From Planctomycetota bacterium (GTDB lineage Bacteria > Planctomycetota > Planctomycetia > Gemmatales > Gemmataceae): DNA of 37,871 nucleotides. Location: the NCBI GenBank assembly GCA_016195405.1, contig JACPZP010000134.1:1-37871 (forward strand), written 5' to 3'. Made by a program: the position numbers and the translations under genes. Positions within the stretch are counted from its first letter, which is position 1; every line of letters starts with the position of its first letter. Shown one piece after another: positions 17,281 through 25,479 of this stretch. A model generated the notes under the pieces. It ran no database searches and was not told the DNA's origin. It saw only the letters and a list, made by a program, of their open reading frames with translations.

Positions 17281-18981
17281 TCAAGCCGCCTTGCGCCCCT
17301 GCCGGGCGCTCTGTAGCTTCACAAACTCCACCTCGGGATCCAGGTTTTCCGCATTGCCTTCCTGCTGGTCGGCGGCAGCCTCCAAGGGCAGTCGGACGGT
17401 GAAGGAGCTTCCCTGATTCGGCCCCGCGCTCGTGGCCGCGATCTCTCCGCCATGTTGATTGATGATGCGATGGCTGATCGACAAGCCCAGCCCCGTTCCC
17501 TTGCCCGTCCGGCTGCGCGTGAAGAAGGGCTCGAAAATGTTCTCCAAGACCTCGGCCGACATGCCGCAACCGGTGTCCTGGAACACCAGTTCCGCCAGGC
17601 CGCTCTTGATGCGCTGTGTGATGACCAACTTGCCGCCCTCCTCCATGCTGTCGAGCGCGTTGACGACGAGGTTGAGAAAGACTTGCTTGATTTCCTGGCC
17701 GTTGAGCCAGGCGGTGATCGATTCGGAGGGCTCGAAGATCAACTCCTTGCCTTTGTGATTGGGAAGATGCTGCACCATGTCCAGGACGATCTGAATGAGT
17801 TCGCCGACGTCGGTCGGCTCGCGCCGACGCTCGCCGCCGCGACTGAACGCCAGGAGCTTCTGCGTGATCTCCTTGCAGCGAAACGCCTCATCCTGAATCA
17901 TTTTCAAGTATTTGGTAATGATCTCCCGCTCTTGGGCCATTTCCGCCATCTTGGCGCCGGAGAGTGGAGGCGGCGGCGACGTGTTCGCCGCCATTTGCAG
18001 GGCCCTGGCCGAAGGAAGCAGCGGCGTGGACGGGGCGGCGCCCAAGCGCCCCGACTCGAACAATTCGGCCAGGCGCCGATCGAGGGCCTCGCTGCAAAAC
18101 GCGATGCTCGCCAGCGGATTATTGATCTCGTGCGCCACGCCGGCCGCGAGGAAGCCGACGCCGGCCAGCCGTTCGGAGCGCACCAGCTGCCGGCTGCGTT
18201 CGTTCACCTGTTGGGCCAGATCGCCGTAGATCTCATTGAGCCGGCCGGTCATGTCGTTGAAGGCATTGGCCAGGTCCTCGATCTCGTCGCCGGAGTGAAT
18301 TTCGATGCGATGCTCGAAGTTGCCCTTGGCGACCAGGCCCACCCCCTGCTCCAGATCGCGAATCGGCCTGGCGACCCAAACGAAGAAGAAACGCAACATG
18401 CCGATCATGAGGAAGATGGCGACGCCGCAAGTGCCGCCCACGATCCACAAGCTGACGGCGGATTCGTTCTGTGAGTTCTTGATGCGCTCGTGCATTTTGG
18501 TCTGAATGATGCCGTTGAGGTCGTCCACAGAGCCTACAACCTCGCCAACCGCCTTCTGGACAGAGGAGTCTTCTTGCTCTGCCCGGATCGTAAATGGCTC
18601 TAAGAAGGGTTTCAACGCTGTTTCCAGGGAATCCAGTTTGGACTCAAGGCCAGGAAGAAACTCGTTTTCGGCAAAGCCGAGGAATGGCTCGTGACGAGTT
18701 GCCAATGTTTGTTCGAGCTTGGATTTGTATTCGCTGAGGAATATGCGTGCGGTCGGCAGCCGGTCTGCAATTTGCGGCGCCTCTAGTTGCATATAGGTTC
18801 GGACCTCGGCCTGCAACTTGGTTGCGGCCTTGACCTCAGCCACCTTGCATTCGAGGGTTTTCATCGTCGCCCGCAGCGACGATAGGCCCTTCTCCGTGCC
18901 GGCGACCAATAACGCCAGAATGGCCGCCACCAGGGCCATGCCGAGCATCAGCTTATGGCGAATACGCCATTTGCAGGCCAC
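17281..18981 (-). CDS. HAMP-domain sensor histidine kinase (NtrB-like)
   Basis: The 566-residue kinase starts at GTG 18981, where a full AAGGAGG lies six bases upstream; the frame stays open 54 bases further, but that peptide only translates a tandem repeat. Two membrane segments (about 11-28 and 176-202) flank a helical extracytoplasmic sensor region. HAMP follows, then the dimerisation helix with phospho-acceptor His284 in AHEINNPLAS. The ATPase domain comes last (NLVVNALDS, DTGCGMS, GKGTGLGLS). A Pro/Ala-rich insert of about 40 residues follows the H-box (GAAPSTPLLPSARAL and NTSPPPPLSGA) and splits the two helices. It should phosphorylate the sigma-54 activator encoded downstream; the signal is unknown. 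Confidence 0.94.
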   Translation of the reverse strand: MACKWRIRHKLMLGMALVAAILALLVAGTEKGLSSLRATMKTLECKVAEVKAATKLQAEVRTYMQLEAPQIADRLPTARIFLSEYKSKLEQTLATRHEPFLGFAENEFLPGLESKLDSLETALKPFLEPFTIRAEQEDSSVQKAVGEVVGSVDDLNGIIQTKMHERIKNSQNESAVSLWIVGGTCGVAIFLMIGMLRFFFVWVARPIRDLEQGVGLVAKGNFEHRIEIHSGDEIEDLANAFNDMTGRLNEIYGDLAQQVNERSRQLVRSERLAGVGFLAAGVAHEINNPLASIAFCSEALDRRLAELFESGRLGAAPSTPLLPSARALQMAANTSPPPPLSGAKMAEMAQEREIITKYLKMIQDEAFRCKEITQKLLAFSRGGERRREPTDVGELIQIVLDMVQHLPNHKGKELIFEPSESITAWLNGQEIKQVFLNLVVNALDSMEEGGKLVITQRIKSGLAELVFQDTGCGMSAEVLENIFEPFFTRSRTGKGTGLGLSISHRIINQHGGEIAATSAGPNQGSSFTVRLPLEAAADQQEGNAENLDPEVEFVKLQSARQGRKAA

Positions 18982-18998
18982 GCCCGACCTCCTTGTCC

Positions 18999-19058
18999 GC
19001 GGCCATTCGCCGAGCGGCCATTCGCCGAGCGGCAATCCGCAGAGCGGCCTTTCGCAGA
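18999..19058. repeat. Four 15-base tandem repeats upstream of the kinase
   Basis: Four head-to-tail units of 15 bases cover 18999-19058: two identical GCGGCCATTCGCCGA units, then GCGGCAATCCGCAGA and GCGGCCTTTCGCAGA. The array begins four bases beyond the kinase ribosome-binding site, so it lies in the leader or promoter. Read on the minus strand the array stays open and fuses a PLGEW-type peptide to the kinase, but the strong site before GTG 18981 argues against its translation. Confidence 0.85.
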
Positions 19059-19222
19059 CCTCCGAAGCCGCGCGAACTCCCGCGCGCTCCGGACATTTTC
19101 TCGCAATTCGTTATGGACGCGGCGGGAATCTACCAGAAGAGATGCATTCGGTGGAGAGCAGTTTTATCGAGGCTCAATCAAATAGACACGGCGCTCCCGG
19201 CAATTTGGAGAAGCGCGTTCGT

Positions 19223-19320
19223 GTGGCCGGGGCTGAGGCCTTGCGAAGCCCCGGCGTACCCGCGAATCGAACCGCGCCGGGGCTTCCGCGCCGGGGCTTC
19301 GAAGACTCAGCCCCGGCCAC
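19223..19320. repeat. Large palindrome with TCTTCGAAG core
   Basis: The left arm at 19223-19256 and the right arm at 19289-19320 are inverted copies with few mismatches. In the same sense each reads GTGGCCGGGGCTGAG, then CTT(G)CGAAGCCCCGGCG. The loop contains a further partial copy (GCGCCGGGGCTTCCG). It lies 30 bases past the stop of the SurA/PpiD-like gene and about 240 bases before the kinase start, and could form a strong hairpin. It shares its core and layout with the palindrome at 9863-9944. Confidence 0.75.
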
Positions 19321-19350
19321 CCCCCAAGACGCGGATCCACAAGTGAAATG

Positions 19351-22191
19351 CTACGTCGCGTCGCTGCTGTCGAAGCTTTCGCGTTCCTTGCCTTCAACAA
19401 TGTAGTAATCGGGCCCGCGCATTTGATCGAGGATTGCGCGGCGCAGTTCCACGCCAAAGTTCTCCTGCGCTCTTTCGAAGAGATTGTCCTGCCCGAACGC
19501 CGCCTTCGAAAACGCCAGGTCGAAGATGAAGGGCGAGTCGTCGCGGACCTTCGTGACGGCCACCACGTAGAACACGTTGCGCGGCTTATTGGTCAGAATC
19601 TGCACGACGTGCTTGTTGGCATCGCCCACCTTGAAGAGAGTGATGTTGATGTCGTCGACGTCTTTCTTCCCCGTTTCAATCGGTTTTTTCAGGTTGGTGA
19701 GCTTGGTCAACTCGGTCGCCATGTCGTCACGCGGAAAGTCGAACGTCCCCTTGGGTGCAACATACGGGGCGTACTTTCGAGGCTCCAGAATGCTGGCAAC
19801 CTTCTCCGGAACCATGGGCGCAATGCCTTCGAGCCGGATCGGCTCCTTGCCCAGCTTGCGCGCCTCGTCGGTGAGAAGGAATGAAGTGGCGTCTTTCTGA
19901 AAAGCCTCCGCGATCTCCTTGGCCCGCTTGAGGCCGCTGTCGCGCGCCTTGTCCACGCGCCAAGCTTTCTCCACGTTGTCGCGCACCTGGTCGAGGGTGT
20001 CGGGAATCTTGGCAGGCTGCTCGGCCGTCTTCCAGAACAGGAACGGGCGCTCCGCCTTATCGAATAGCTGGATGGACGGCAAAGGCTTGGTCGGGTCGTG
20101 CGGCCGCTGGATGTGGTCGAGCATGGCGGCAAACATCTTGTTGTCGTCCAGCCCCTTCTGATTTGCAATCAAAGTTGGGTTTTTTGGCGTAACGGTTGGC
20201 GGCCAAGTCCTGGCCTTGTAGGGGGCGCCTGCCGCTGAGAAAGCTTCGGATGCGTCAAAAAACAGCTTCGCGAATTCGTCTTCCTTCAGAATCTGCTCTG
20301 GGGTGAGCTTGCGCCCTTCGAATAGATTGATCTGATCGTAGGTTTTTTCATAAGCCTTGCGCAACGGCTCCAATTCCTTGGCCTTGGCGATGTCGTAGCG
20401 GGTATGAAAACCCTCCGTGCCCTTGTGCTCCAAGCCGAGCTTGTCCACGTATTCCTTCAAAATACGGTCCACGCCGCTGCGGCTTCCGAGCACTTTGGGC
20501 TTTTCCAACTCGGTCCTGAGCTTGGTCATGTTCTCGTTGACCCATTTCTCCGCGAGGCGGCGCTCCAGAATCTTCTGCATCTCGTCTTCGACGACGGCGA
20601 GCGGCAAGTATTGAAAGTGTTTCCTCAACTCGCGCGCGTTCAAGGATTCCAGACCTTCCGCGCTCCAACCGTAGATGTCATCCGCCAGGCTACGGACTTG
20701 GGCGGCGGACAAGAACGGAGAGCCGGCTGCCGAGGCGACCAAGGTCGCGTGCAGTGGGGTTCGAATGCGCGCCTCTTCCTGCAAGCCGCTCGCGATTTCA
20801 CGGGCGTGATGGACCTGCGCGTGCGCCAGGTAGCTCCATGGACTGGTAAGCACGCCTGGCCCGCCTTGGCTCAACGCGCCAACCCAACCGGCGGCGCCCT
20901 CCGAATACTTGGGAGCAAAGTAAGCCAATAAGGATGGGTAGACGTCGCCCGAAAACTGTGGAGCGATGTCGTAGGGGGTTGGAAAGAGTTCCGAGCGCGT
21001 CGGGATCTCAAGGCCGGGGATGCGCGGCGGGCTGAAGTTCTTCCGCGTGACGTTTTGGATGCGGAAGTCATACACGTCCTTCAGCTCTTTCTTGAGCGCC
21101 ATTTCGCCGAACGCATACGCTGCCGCGGTGGCCAAGGGCGATTCGAGCACATTCCAGCCACAGGGAGAAGCGGCTTCGGCCAGGAGCGCGGTCTTGGCCT
21201 TCTGGCGATAAAGCGGCGAATCGGGATCGGCGCCCACCCACTCCACCTTGATCTTGGCGGGGATTTGGAAGCCCGGCGTTTCCAGGCTCGGATCGAACGC
21301 CTTTTTTTGATATTGCTCGAAGTAGGGCTTCAATTCGACGTCGTTGGGCGCCGCGACGTTTTGGGCGAAAGCCTGGACTTCAACGGGCACGATGAGCAAG
21401 TCGACCGGCGCCGCGTTGTTGAGGTAAAACTCCCAAACTTCCGCCGGGGTGGGCACGATGCGGTAATCCACCCGCGACGAGAACTTTCGCATCACGTCTT
21501 CCTGGTTGGAGCGCTGCTGATCCTCGATTTGCGCTTTCATGACGGTGAGTTGCGCGATCCGCACACGAAATTCATCCCGCACCGCGTTGATGACAGTCGT
21601 CTCGTTGGTGTTGGGCGTGCGCGCCGCCAAGAAAGCGCCGCGGCGCTCGTTAGGCGGTAGGACGAAGAACTCCCGGCCGACCATTGCCAACACGTCCTCC
21701 ACCCGGAGATCGATGCCGAGGCGATCCGCTTGCTGAAGCCAGAGCTTGAAATCGACCAATTCCTCGAGCTTGACGCCGGAGCCGAAAAACCAGCGCTTTT
21801 GCATGCGCTGTTCCAATTCGAACTGTATCCGGCCGAGCTGCGTTAAATCCCTCTTGCGATCATCATTGCGCTCATCCTCGACCTTCGCGCCTCCCAACTC
21901 CTTCAATCTTGCTTTGATGATGTGTAGCGCGGCTTCGCCGCATTTGCGGAAGGCATCATTGGCGATATTACGGTGAATCTTGAGTTCGCGCAAATCGGAC
22001 TCATAGAGTTTAACGCCGCCCGCAGTTGCCAGGTGCTGACCGGAATGTCCGCGGAACAAGAACATTATCCGGTCGCCGAGGTCGCCTCCGATTCCCTGAC
22101 AAAGGACGAAGGTCACCATGGCCAACAGCGTGAGGAGGGCCATCCAAAACTTCTTGTATTTCCTAAAACTGGTAAATGGATTGAAGGCCAT
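19351..22191 (-). CDS. SurA/PpiD-like membrane-anchored protein, function unknown
   Basis: The 946-residue protein begins MAFNPFTSFRKYKKFWMALLT, a short cytoplasmic basic stretch and one membrane segment (about 16-34), followed by a very large extracytoplasmic part. The layout and the helical region after the anchor (GGVKLYESDLRELKIHRNIA onwards) resemble the chaperone-like N-terminal domain of PpiD and SurA. I could not find a convincing parvulin prolyl-isomerase domain, so isomerase activity should not be assumed. The remainder is rich in charged helices with repeated FxxA and LxxE patterns. A role in folding or quality control of exported proteins is an inference from the fold. AAGGA precedes ATG 22191. 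The gene diverges from topA. Confidence 0.68.
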   Translation of the reverse strand: MAFNPFTSFRKYKKFWMALLTLLAMVTFVLCQGIGGDLGDRIMFLFRGHSGQHLATAGGVKLYESDLRELKIHRNIANDAFRKCGEAALHIIKARLKELGGAKVEDERNDDRKRDLTQLGRIQFELEQRMQKRWFFGSGVKLEELVDFKLWLQQADRLGIDLRVEDVLAMVGREFFVLPPNERRGAFLAARTPNTNETTVINAVRDEFRVRIAQLTVMKAQIEDQQRSNQEDVMRKFSSRVDYRIVPTPAEVWEFYLNNAAPVDLLIVPVEVQAFAQNVAAPNDVELKPYFEQYQKKAFDPSLETPGFQIPAKIKVEWVGADPDSPLYRQKAKTALLAEAASPCGWNVLESPLATAAAYAFGEMALKKELKDVYDFRIQNVTRKNFSPPRIPGLEIPTRSELFPTPYDIAPQFSGDVYPSLLAYFAPKYSEGAAGWVGALSQGGPGVLTSPWSYLAHAQVHHAREIASGLQEEARIRTPLHATLVASAAGSPFLSAAQVRSLADDIYGWSAEGLESLNARELRKHFQYLPLAVVEDEMQKILERRLAEKWVNENMTKLRTELEKPKVLGSRSGVDRILKEYVDKLGLEHKGTEGFHTRYDIAKAKELEPLRKAYEKTYDQINLFEGRKLTPEQILKEDEFAKLFFDASEAFSAAGAPYKARTWPPTVTPKNPTLIANQKGLDDNKMFAAMLDHIQRPHDPTKPLPSIQLFDKAERPFLFWKTAEQPAKIPDTLDQVRDNVEKAWRVDKARDSGLKRAKEIAEAFQKDATSFLLTDEARKLGKEPIRLEGIAPMVPEKVASILEPRKYAPYVAPKGTFDFPRDDMATELTKLTNLKKPIETGKKDVDDINITLFKVGDANKHVVQILTNKPRNVFYVVAVTKVRDDSPFIFDLAFSKAAFGQDNLFERAQENFGVELRRAILDQMRGPDYYIVEGKERESFDSSDAT

Positions 22192-22244
22192 GGGATTCCT
22201 TTACTTAGGACGCGCCGCCAGCCGCCCTTCGGTCGGCCACGGGC

Positions 22245-22271
22245 TTGACACTCCGCGAATCCATGTATTAT
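22245..22271 (+). promoter_or_regulatory. Candidate sigma-70-type promoter for topA
   Basis: TTGACA at 22245-22250 is a perfect -35 word and TATTAT at 22266-22271 matches the -10 consensus at five of six bases. The spacer is 15 bases, shorter than the ideal 17. The local sequence turns AT-rich just after it. It would give a leader of more than 200 bases before topA. Confidence 0.35.
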
Positions 22272-22403
22272 TGGTGTTTATGGATCGGGCCTAAAATAGC
22301 GATTGTAGCGAATATAAGGGATAACTCAATAGAAGTGAGGGGTGAGTGGTGAGTGGTAAGGGGTGAGGGAATCGATGTTCGGGCATATCCATCTAATAAC
22401 ATG

Positions 22404-22463
22404 GCGAGCCGGGAGCATAAGCGACCGGAGTGACCGTAAGCGACCCGAGTGAGCGACCGGAGT
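22404..22463. repeat. Degenerate copy of the GAGCCGGGAGC repeat in the topA leader
   Basis: The word GCGAGCCGGGAGC(A)TAAGCGACCGGAGT is followed by partial re-iterations (GACCGTAAGCGACCCGAGT, GAGCGACCGGAGT). It ends 31 bases before the topA start codon. The same 28-base word forms the left arm of the palindrome inside topA at 23148-23220. Confidence 0.75.
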
Positions 22464-22494
22464 AAGGCGGAAACGCTGCTTAAAGGAGCGCGAA

Positions 22495-25170
22495 GTGGCT
22501 GCAACAAGGAAGAAGAAGAGCCTGGTGATCGTCGAATCGCCGGCGAAAGCGCGGACGATCAACAAGTATCTGGGCGCGGCATACGAGGTGGTCGCCAGCA
22601 AGGGGCATGTCCGCGACTTGCCCAAAAGCCGGTTCGGCATCGACATCGAGCAAGGCTGGGTGCCGACCTATCGGCCGTTGCAGGATCGCCGCGAAATCCT
22701 GGCGTCGCTCAAAAAGCAAGCCACCAAGGCGGGCACGGTCTATCTCGCTCCCGACCCCGACCGCGAGGGTGAAGCGATTGCCTGGCATCTAAAGGAATCG
22801 CTCGGCCTGTCCGACGAACGGACGCGCCGAGTCACTTTCAACGAAATCACGAAAAGCGCGGTGCAAAAGGCGTTCGCCAGCGCCGGCGCCATCAATATGG
22901 ACCTCGTCGCCGCCCAGGAAGCCCGCCGCTTCCTCGACCGCGTCGTCGGCTACAAGCTCAGCCCGCTTTTGAGCCAAAAGCTCGCCCAGCACTTGAGCGC
23001 CGGCCGGGTGCAATCGGTCGCCGTCCGCCTCATCGTCGATCGCGAACGCGAAATCCAAAGCTTCAAGCCCGAGGAATACTGGAAGATCAGCGCCCTGGTT
23101 CGGCCGCTTTCTTTCGTCGCCGCGCCCAAGAAAGCAAGCAAAGCTTCGGCGAGCCGGGAGCGTAAGCGACCGGAGAACACGCAACCGCAGACTCCGGTCG
23201 CTGACGCTCCCGGCTCGCCAGAGACCGGCTCCCCAGAGACCGGCTCCCCAGAGACCGGCTCCCCAGAGACCGGCTCGCCGCAGGCGGAAAAAACCCCGCT
23301 TCCCGAAGGCTCTTTTCTCACCGAGTTGGCCGAGTGGGACGGAGCAAAATTCAAGGCGTCGAGCAAGGAGCAGGTGGACCCGATCGTCGCGGCGCTAGAA
23401 GGGGCGCAGTACGTCATTGCCAAGGTCGAGCAGAAAGACCGCCAGGAGAAGGCGCCGCCGCCCTTCACGACCAGCACCTTGCAGCAGCAGGCCAGCATTC
23501 GCATGCGCTACACCGCCAAGCGCACCATGATGATCGCGCAACGGCTCTATGAAGGCGTTGATCTGGGCACGGAGGGCTCGGTGGCTCTCATCACTTACAT
23601 GCGCACCGACAGCACGCGTGTCTCCGAAGAGGCGCTCAAGACGTGCCGCGATCACATCAAGAAAGCCTACGGCGACCCCTATTTGCCGGAGAGCGCCAAC
23701 CGCTTCGCCGCCTCCGCCGACGCCCAGGGCGCCCACGAGGCAATCCGGCCCACGGACGTGTCCTACACGCCGGAGATGGTCGCCAAGTTTTTGCCGCAAG
23801 AGCAGCAACGGCTTTACGCGCTGATTTATAACCGCTTCGTCGCCAGCCAGATGACGCCGGCGATTTTCGCCATCACCAACATCGACGTGCAAGCCGCCAA
23901 GGGAATCTTCAAGGCCCAGGGCCGGACGCTGAAATTCGACGGCTACCGTCGCATCCTATCCCCGGCAGGCAAACAGGAAGACACGCTCTTGCCGCAAGTT
24001 AAGGTGCAGGAGGCGCTGGAGCTGTTAAAGCTCGATCCGACGCAGCACTTCACCGAGCCGCCGCCGCGCTACAACGAAGCGTCGCTGGTGAAAACTTTGG
24101 AAAAAGAAGGCATCGGCCGGCCCAGCACCTACGCATCCATCATCAGCAAGATTCAAGATCGGGGCTACGTCGAGCTGAAGGACCGCCGTTTCTACGCCAC
24201 CGAGATCGGCATGAAGGTGACCGATCTCCTGGTCGATCATTTTCCGACGGTGATGGACTTGAAGTTCACCCGCCACATGGAAGAGGAACTCGATCAGATC
24301 GAGACGCGCAAATACAAGCGCAACGACGTCTTAACCGAGTTTTACGAGCCGTTCTGCCAGGCGATGAAGGTCGCCGAGACCAAAATGCTGGCCGACGCCG
24401 AGAAGTGCCCGCTTTGCGGCGGGGCGCTCGTGGAGCGCTATAGCCGCTTCGGCAAGTTCTTCGGTTGCGCCAATCATCCGGAGTGCAAGTACATCAAGAA
24501 GAAGGGGGACGAAAAGGGCTTGCGCGAGCCGCCCAAGGAGACCGAGTTCAAGTGCCCCGAATGCGGCAAACCGATGGTGCAACGCATGGGCAAGCGCGGT
24601 CCGTTCCTGGGCTGCAGCGGCTATCCCGACTGTAAGACGACGATGAATTTCGACCCCGAGGGAAAGCCCGTTCTCGCAAGCAGGCCGACTGAGCATGTCT
24701 GCGACAAGTGCGGCAAGCCGATGGTGCTGCGCGAGGGGCCGCGCGGCCCGTTTCTGGCCTGCACAGGCTATCCCAAGTGCCGCAATGCCAAGGACGTGGA
24801 CGCTCAGGGCAATCCTCTCAAGCCGATCGAGACGGGCCTGACGTGCGAGAAGTGCGGCAGCCCCATGAACGTGAAGCGCGGGCCGCGCGGGCCCTTTTTG
24901 GGGTGCAGCGCCTATCCCAAGTGCCGCAGCACGAAGCCGATGCCCGCCGACCTGAAGGAGAAATTGAAGGACGTGCTGCCGCCGCCTCCGCCGAAGAAGC
25001 CGGCCCTCCAAGTTGACGTGACCGAGACGTGTCCGCAATGCGAGTCGCCGATGAAACTCCGGCCAGGGCGCGGCGGCTACTTTTTGGGCTGTTCCAAGTA
25101 CCCCAAATGCCGCGGCACCCGTGAAGCAAGTCCGGAACTGTTGGAAAAAGTCATGCAAGCTACCGTTTAG
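22495..25170 (+). CDS. topA: DNA topoisomerase I (type IA) with five C-terminal zinc ribbons
   Basis: The 891-residue enzyme relaxes negatively supercoiled DNA. It opens with a Toprim domain (SLVIVESPAKARTINKYLG, then LAPDPDREGEAIAWHL with the DxD metal site). The active-site tyrosine is Tyr368 in ITYMRTDSTRVS, and GIGRPSTYASIISKIQDRGYV is the conserved topo IA block. Five C4-type zinc ribbons follow from residue 638 (CPLCGG, CPECGK, CDKCGK, CEKCGS, CPQCES), more than the three of E. coli. AAAGGAG stands six bases before GTG 22495. Residues 218-262 are a low-complexity insert made by a palindromic repeat and a four-unit tandem repeat, placed after PEEYWKISALVRP in the core. The stop codon lies inside a CGTTTAGC repeat word. 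Confidence 0.96.
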   Translation: MAATRKKKSLVIVESPAKARTINKYLGAAYEVVASKGHVRDLPKSRFGIDIEQGWVPTYRPLQDRREILASLKKQATKAGTVYLAPDPDREGEAIAWHLKESLGLSDERTRRVTFNEITKSAVQKAFASAGAINMDLVAAQEARRFLDRVVGYKLSPLLSQKLAQHLSAGRVQSVAVRLIVDREREIQSFKPEEYWKISALVRPLSFVAAPKKASKASASRERKRPENTQPQTPVADAPGSPETGSPETGSPETGSPETGSPQAEKTPLPEGSFLTELAEWDGAKFKASSKEQVDPIVAALEGAQYVIAKVEQKDRQEKAPPPFTTSTLQQQASIRMRYTAKRTMMIAQRLYEGVDLGTEGSVALITYMRTDSTRVSEEALKTCRDHIKKAYGDPYLPESANRFAASADAQGAHEAIRPTDVSYTPEMVAKFLPQEQQRLYALIYNRFVASQMTPAIFAITNIDVQAAKGIFKAQGRTLKFDGYRRILSPAGKQEDTLLPQVKVQEALELLKLDPTQHFTEPPPRYNEASLVKTLEKEGIGRPSTYASIISKIQDRGYVELKDRRFYATEIGMKVTDLLVDHFPTVMDLKFTRHMEEELDQIETRKYKRNDVLTEFYEPFCQAMKVAETKMLADAEKCPLCGGALVERYSRFGKFFGCANHPECKYIKKKGDEKGLREPPKETEFKCPECGKPMVQRMGKRGPFLGCSGYPDCKTTMNFDPEGKPVLASRPTEHVCDKCGKPMVLREGPRGPFLACTGYPKCRNAKDVDAQGNPLKPIETGLTCEKCGSPMNVKRGPRGPFLGCSAYPKCRSTKPMPADLKEKLKDVLPPPPPKKPALQVDVTETCPQCESPMKLRPGRGGYFLGCSKYPKCRGTREASPELLEKVMQATV
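23148..23220. repeat. Palindromic repeat inserted in frame within topA
   Basis: The left arm 23148-23175 (GGCGAGCCGGGAGC, GTAAGCGACCGGAG) pairs with the right arm around 23191-23219 over about 28 bases with one mismatch, around a 15-base loop. In the topA frame the left arm reads ASRERKRPE and the right arm TPVADAPGSP. A degenerate copy lies in the topA leader at 22404-22463. This indicates a dispersed intergenic-type repeat that has landed in a coding sequence without breaking the frame. Confidence 0.88.
23221..23280. repeat. Four 15-base tandem repeats within topA
   Basis: Three identical units GAGACCGGCTCCCCA and one variant GAGACCGGCTCGCCG lie head to tail, coding for four ETGSP pentapeptides. 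The array starts exactly where the palindrome at 23148-23220 ends. Because the unit is five codons long, gain or loss of units keeps the reading frame. Confidence 0.92.
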
Positions 25171-25185
25171 CCCGGGCTCAGCGAA

Positions 25186-25202
25186 GCGGCGCTAAACGCC
25201 GC
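25186..25202. repeat. GCTAAACG hairpin downstream of topA
   Basis: GCGGCG, loop CTAAA, CGCCGC forms a perfect six-base stem 16 bases after the topA stop, with no T-run. The word GCTAAACG here is the inverse of CGTTTAGC at the topA stop codon (25164-25171). The rest of 25203-25420 shows no gene or recognisable element. Confidence 0.5.
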
Positions 25203-25420
25203 CTGGACCATGAAATTCGTTGTGTCGCCACCCCCCAACATACCCCTGGCGACGCATCTCAATTCCGAGAAAAACGAGCCGCGCGCGGTCGAAATACTTA
25301 AGCGTTTTGAATTTATGAGCTTACGGCGACCGAACGGCGCCTGCCGATCAAACATGCGACGGATTCGTCGCAAGAGATAGTATTGCGACCATACTTACTA
25401 GAATCAATGGTCGCGACGTG

Positions 25421-25450
25421 CAACAAAAGAGGCCCGCGCACGCGGGCCTC
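25421..25450 (-). terminator. Rho-independent terminator of the thioredoxin-like gene
   Basis: On the minus strand GAGGCCCGCG, loop TG, CGCGGGCCTC forms a perfect ten-base stem followed by TTTTGTTG. It lies 30 bases after the stop of the minus-strand gene at 25480-26058. From the plus side it would also stop transcription continuing past topA less efficiently, as there is no T-run in that direction. Confidence 0.85.
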
Positions 25451-25479
25451 CCATCTTTGGTTAATTGCTGATAGGATTC

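Larger units (their letters stand above)
22192..22494. other. Intergenic region between divergent SurA/PpiD-like gene and topA
   Basis: This 303-base stretch holds no gene. It contains a candidate promoter for topA (22245-22271), a G/T-rich run of GTGAGTGGTGAG words at about 22336-22366, and a degenerate copy of the repeat that also lies inside topA (22404-22463). An open frame on the minus strand across it is composed of these low-complexity words and is not a gene. Confidence 0.6.

Noticed and set aside
18982..19035. N-terminal extension of the histidine kinase to ATG 19035
   Set aside because: It only translates the tandem repeat, while AAGGAGG is ideally placed for GTG 18981.
22268..22507. 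Minus-strand open frame in the topA leader
   Set aside because: Composed of low-complexity words (SPLTTHHSPLT) and the palindromic repeat; it reads over the topA start and has no gene-like features.
23221..23280. CRISPR-like array
   Set aside because: Units are contiguous 15-base repeats without spacers and lie in the topA coding frame; the array at 18999-19058 also has no spacers.
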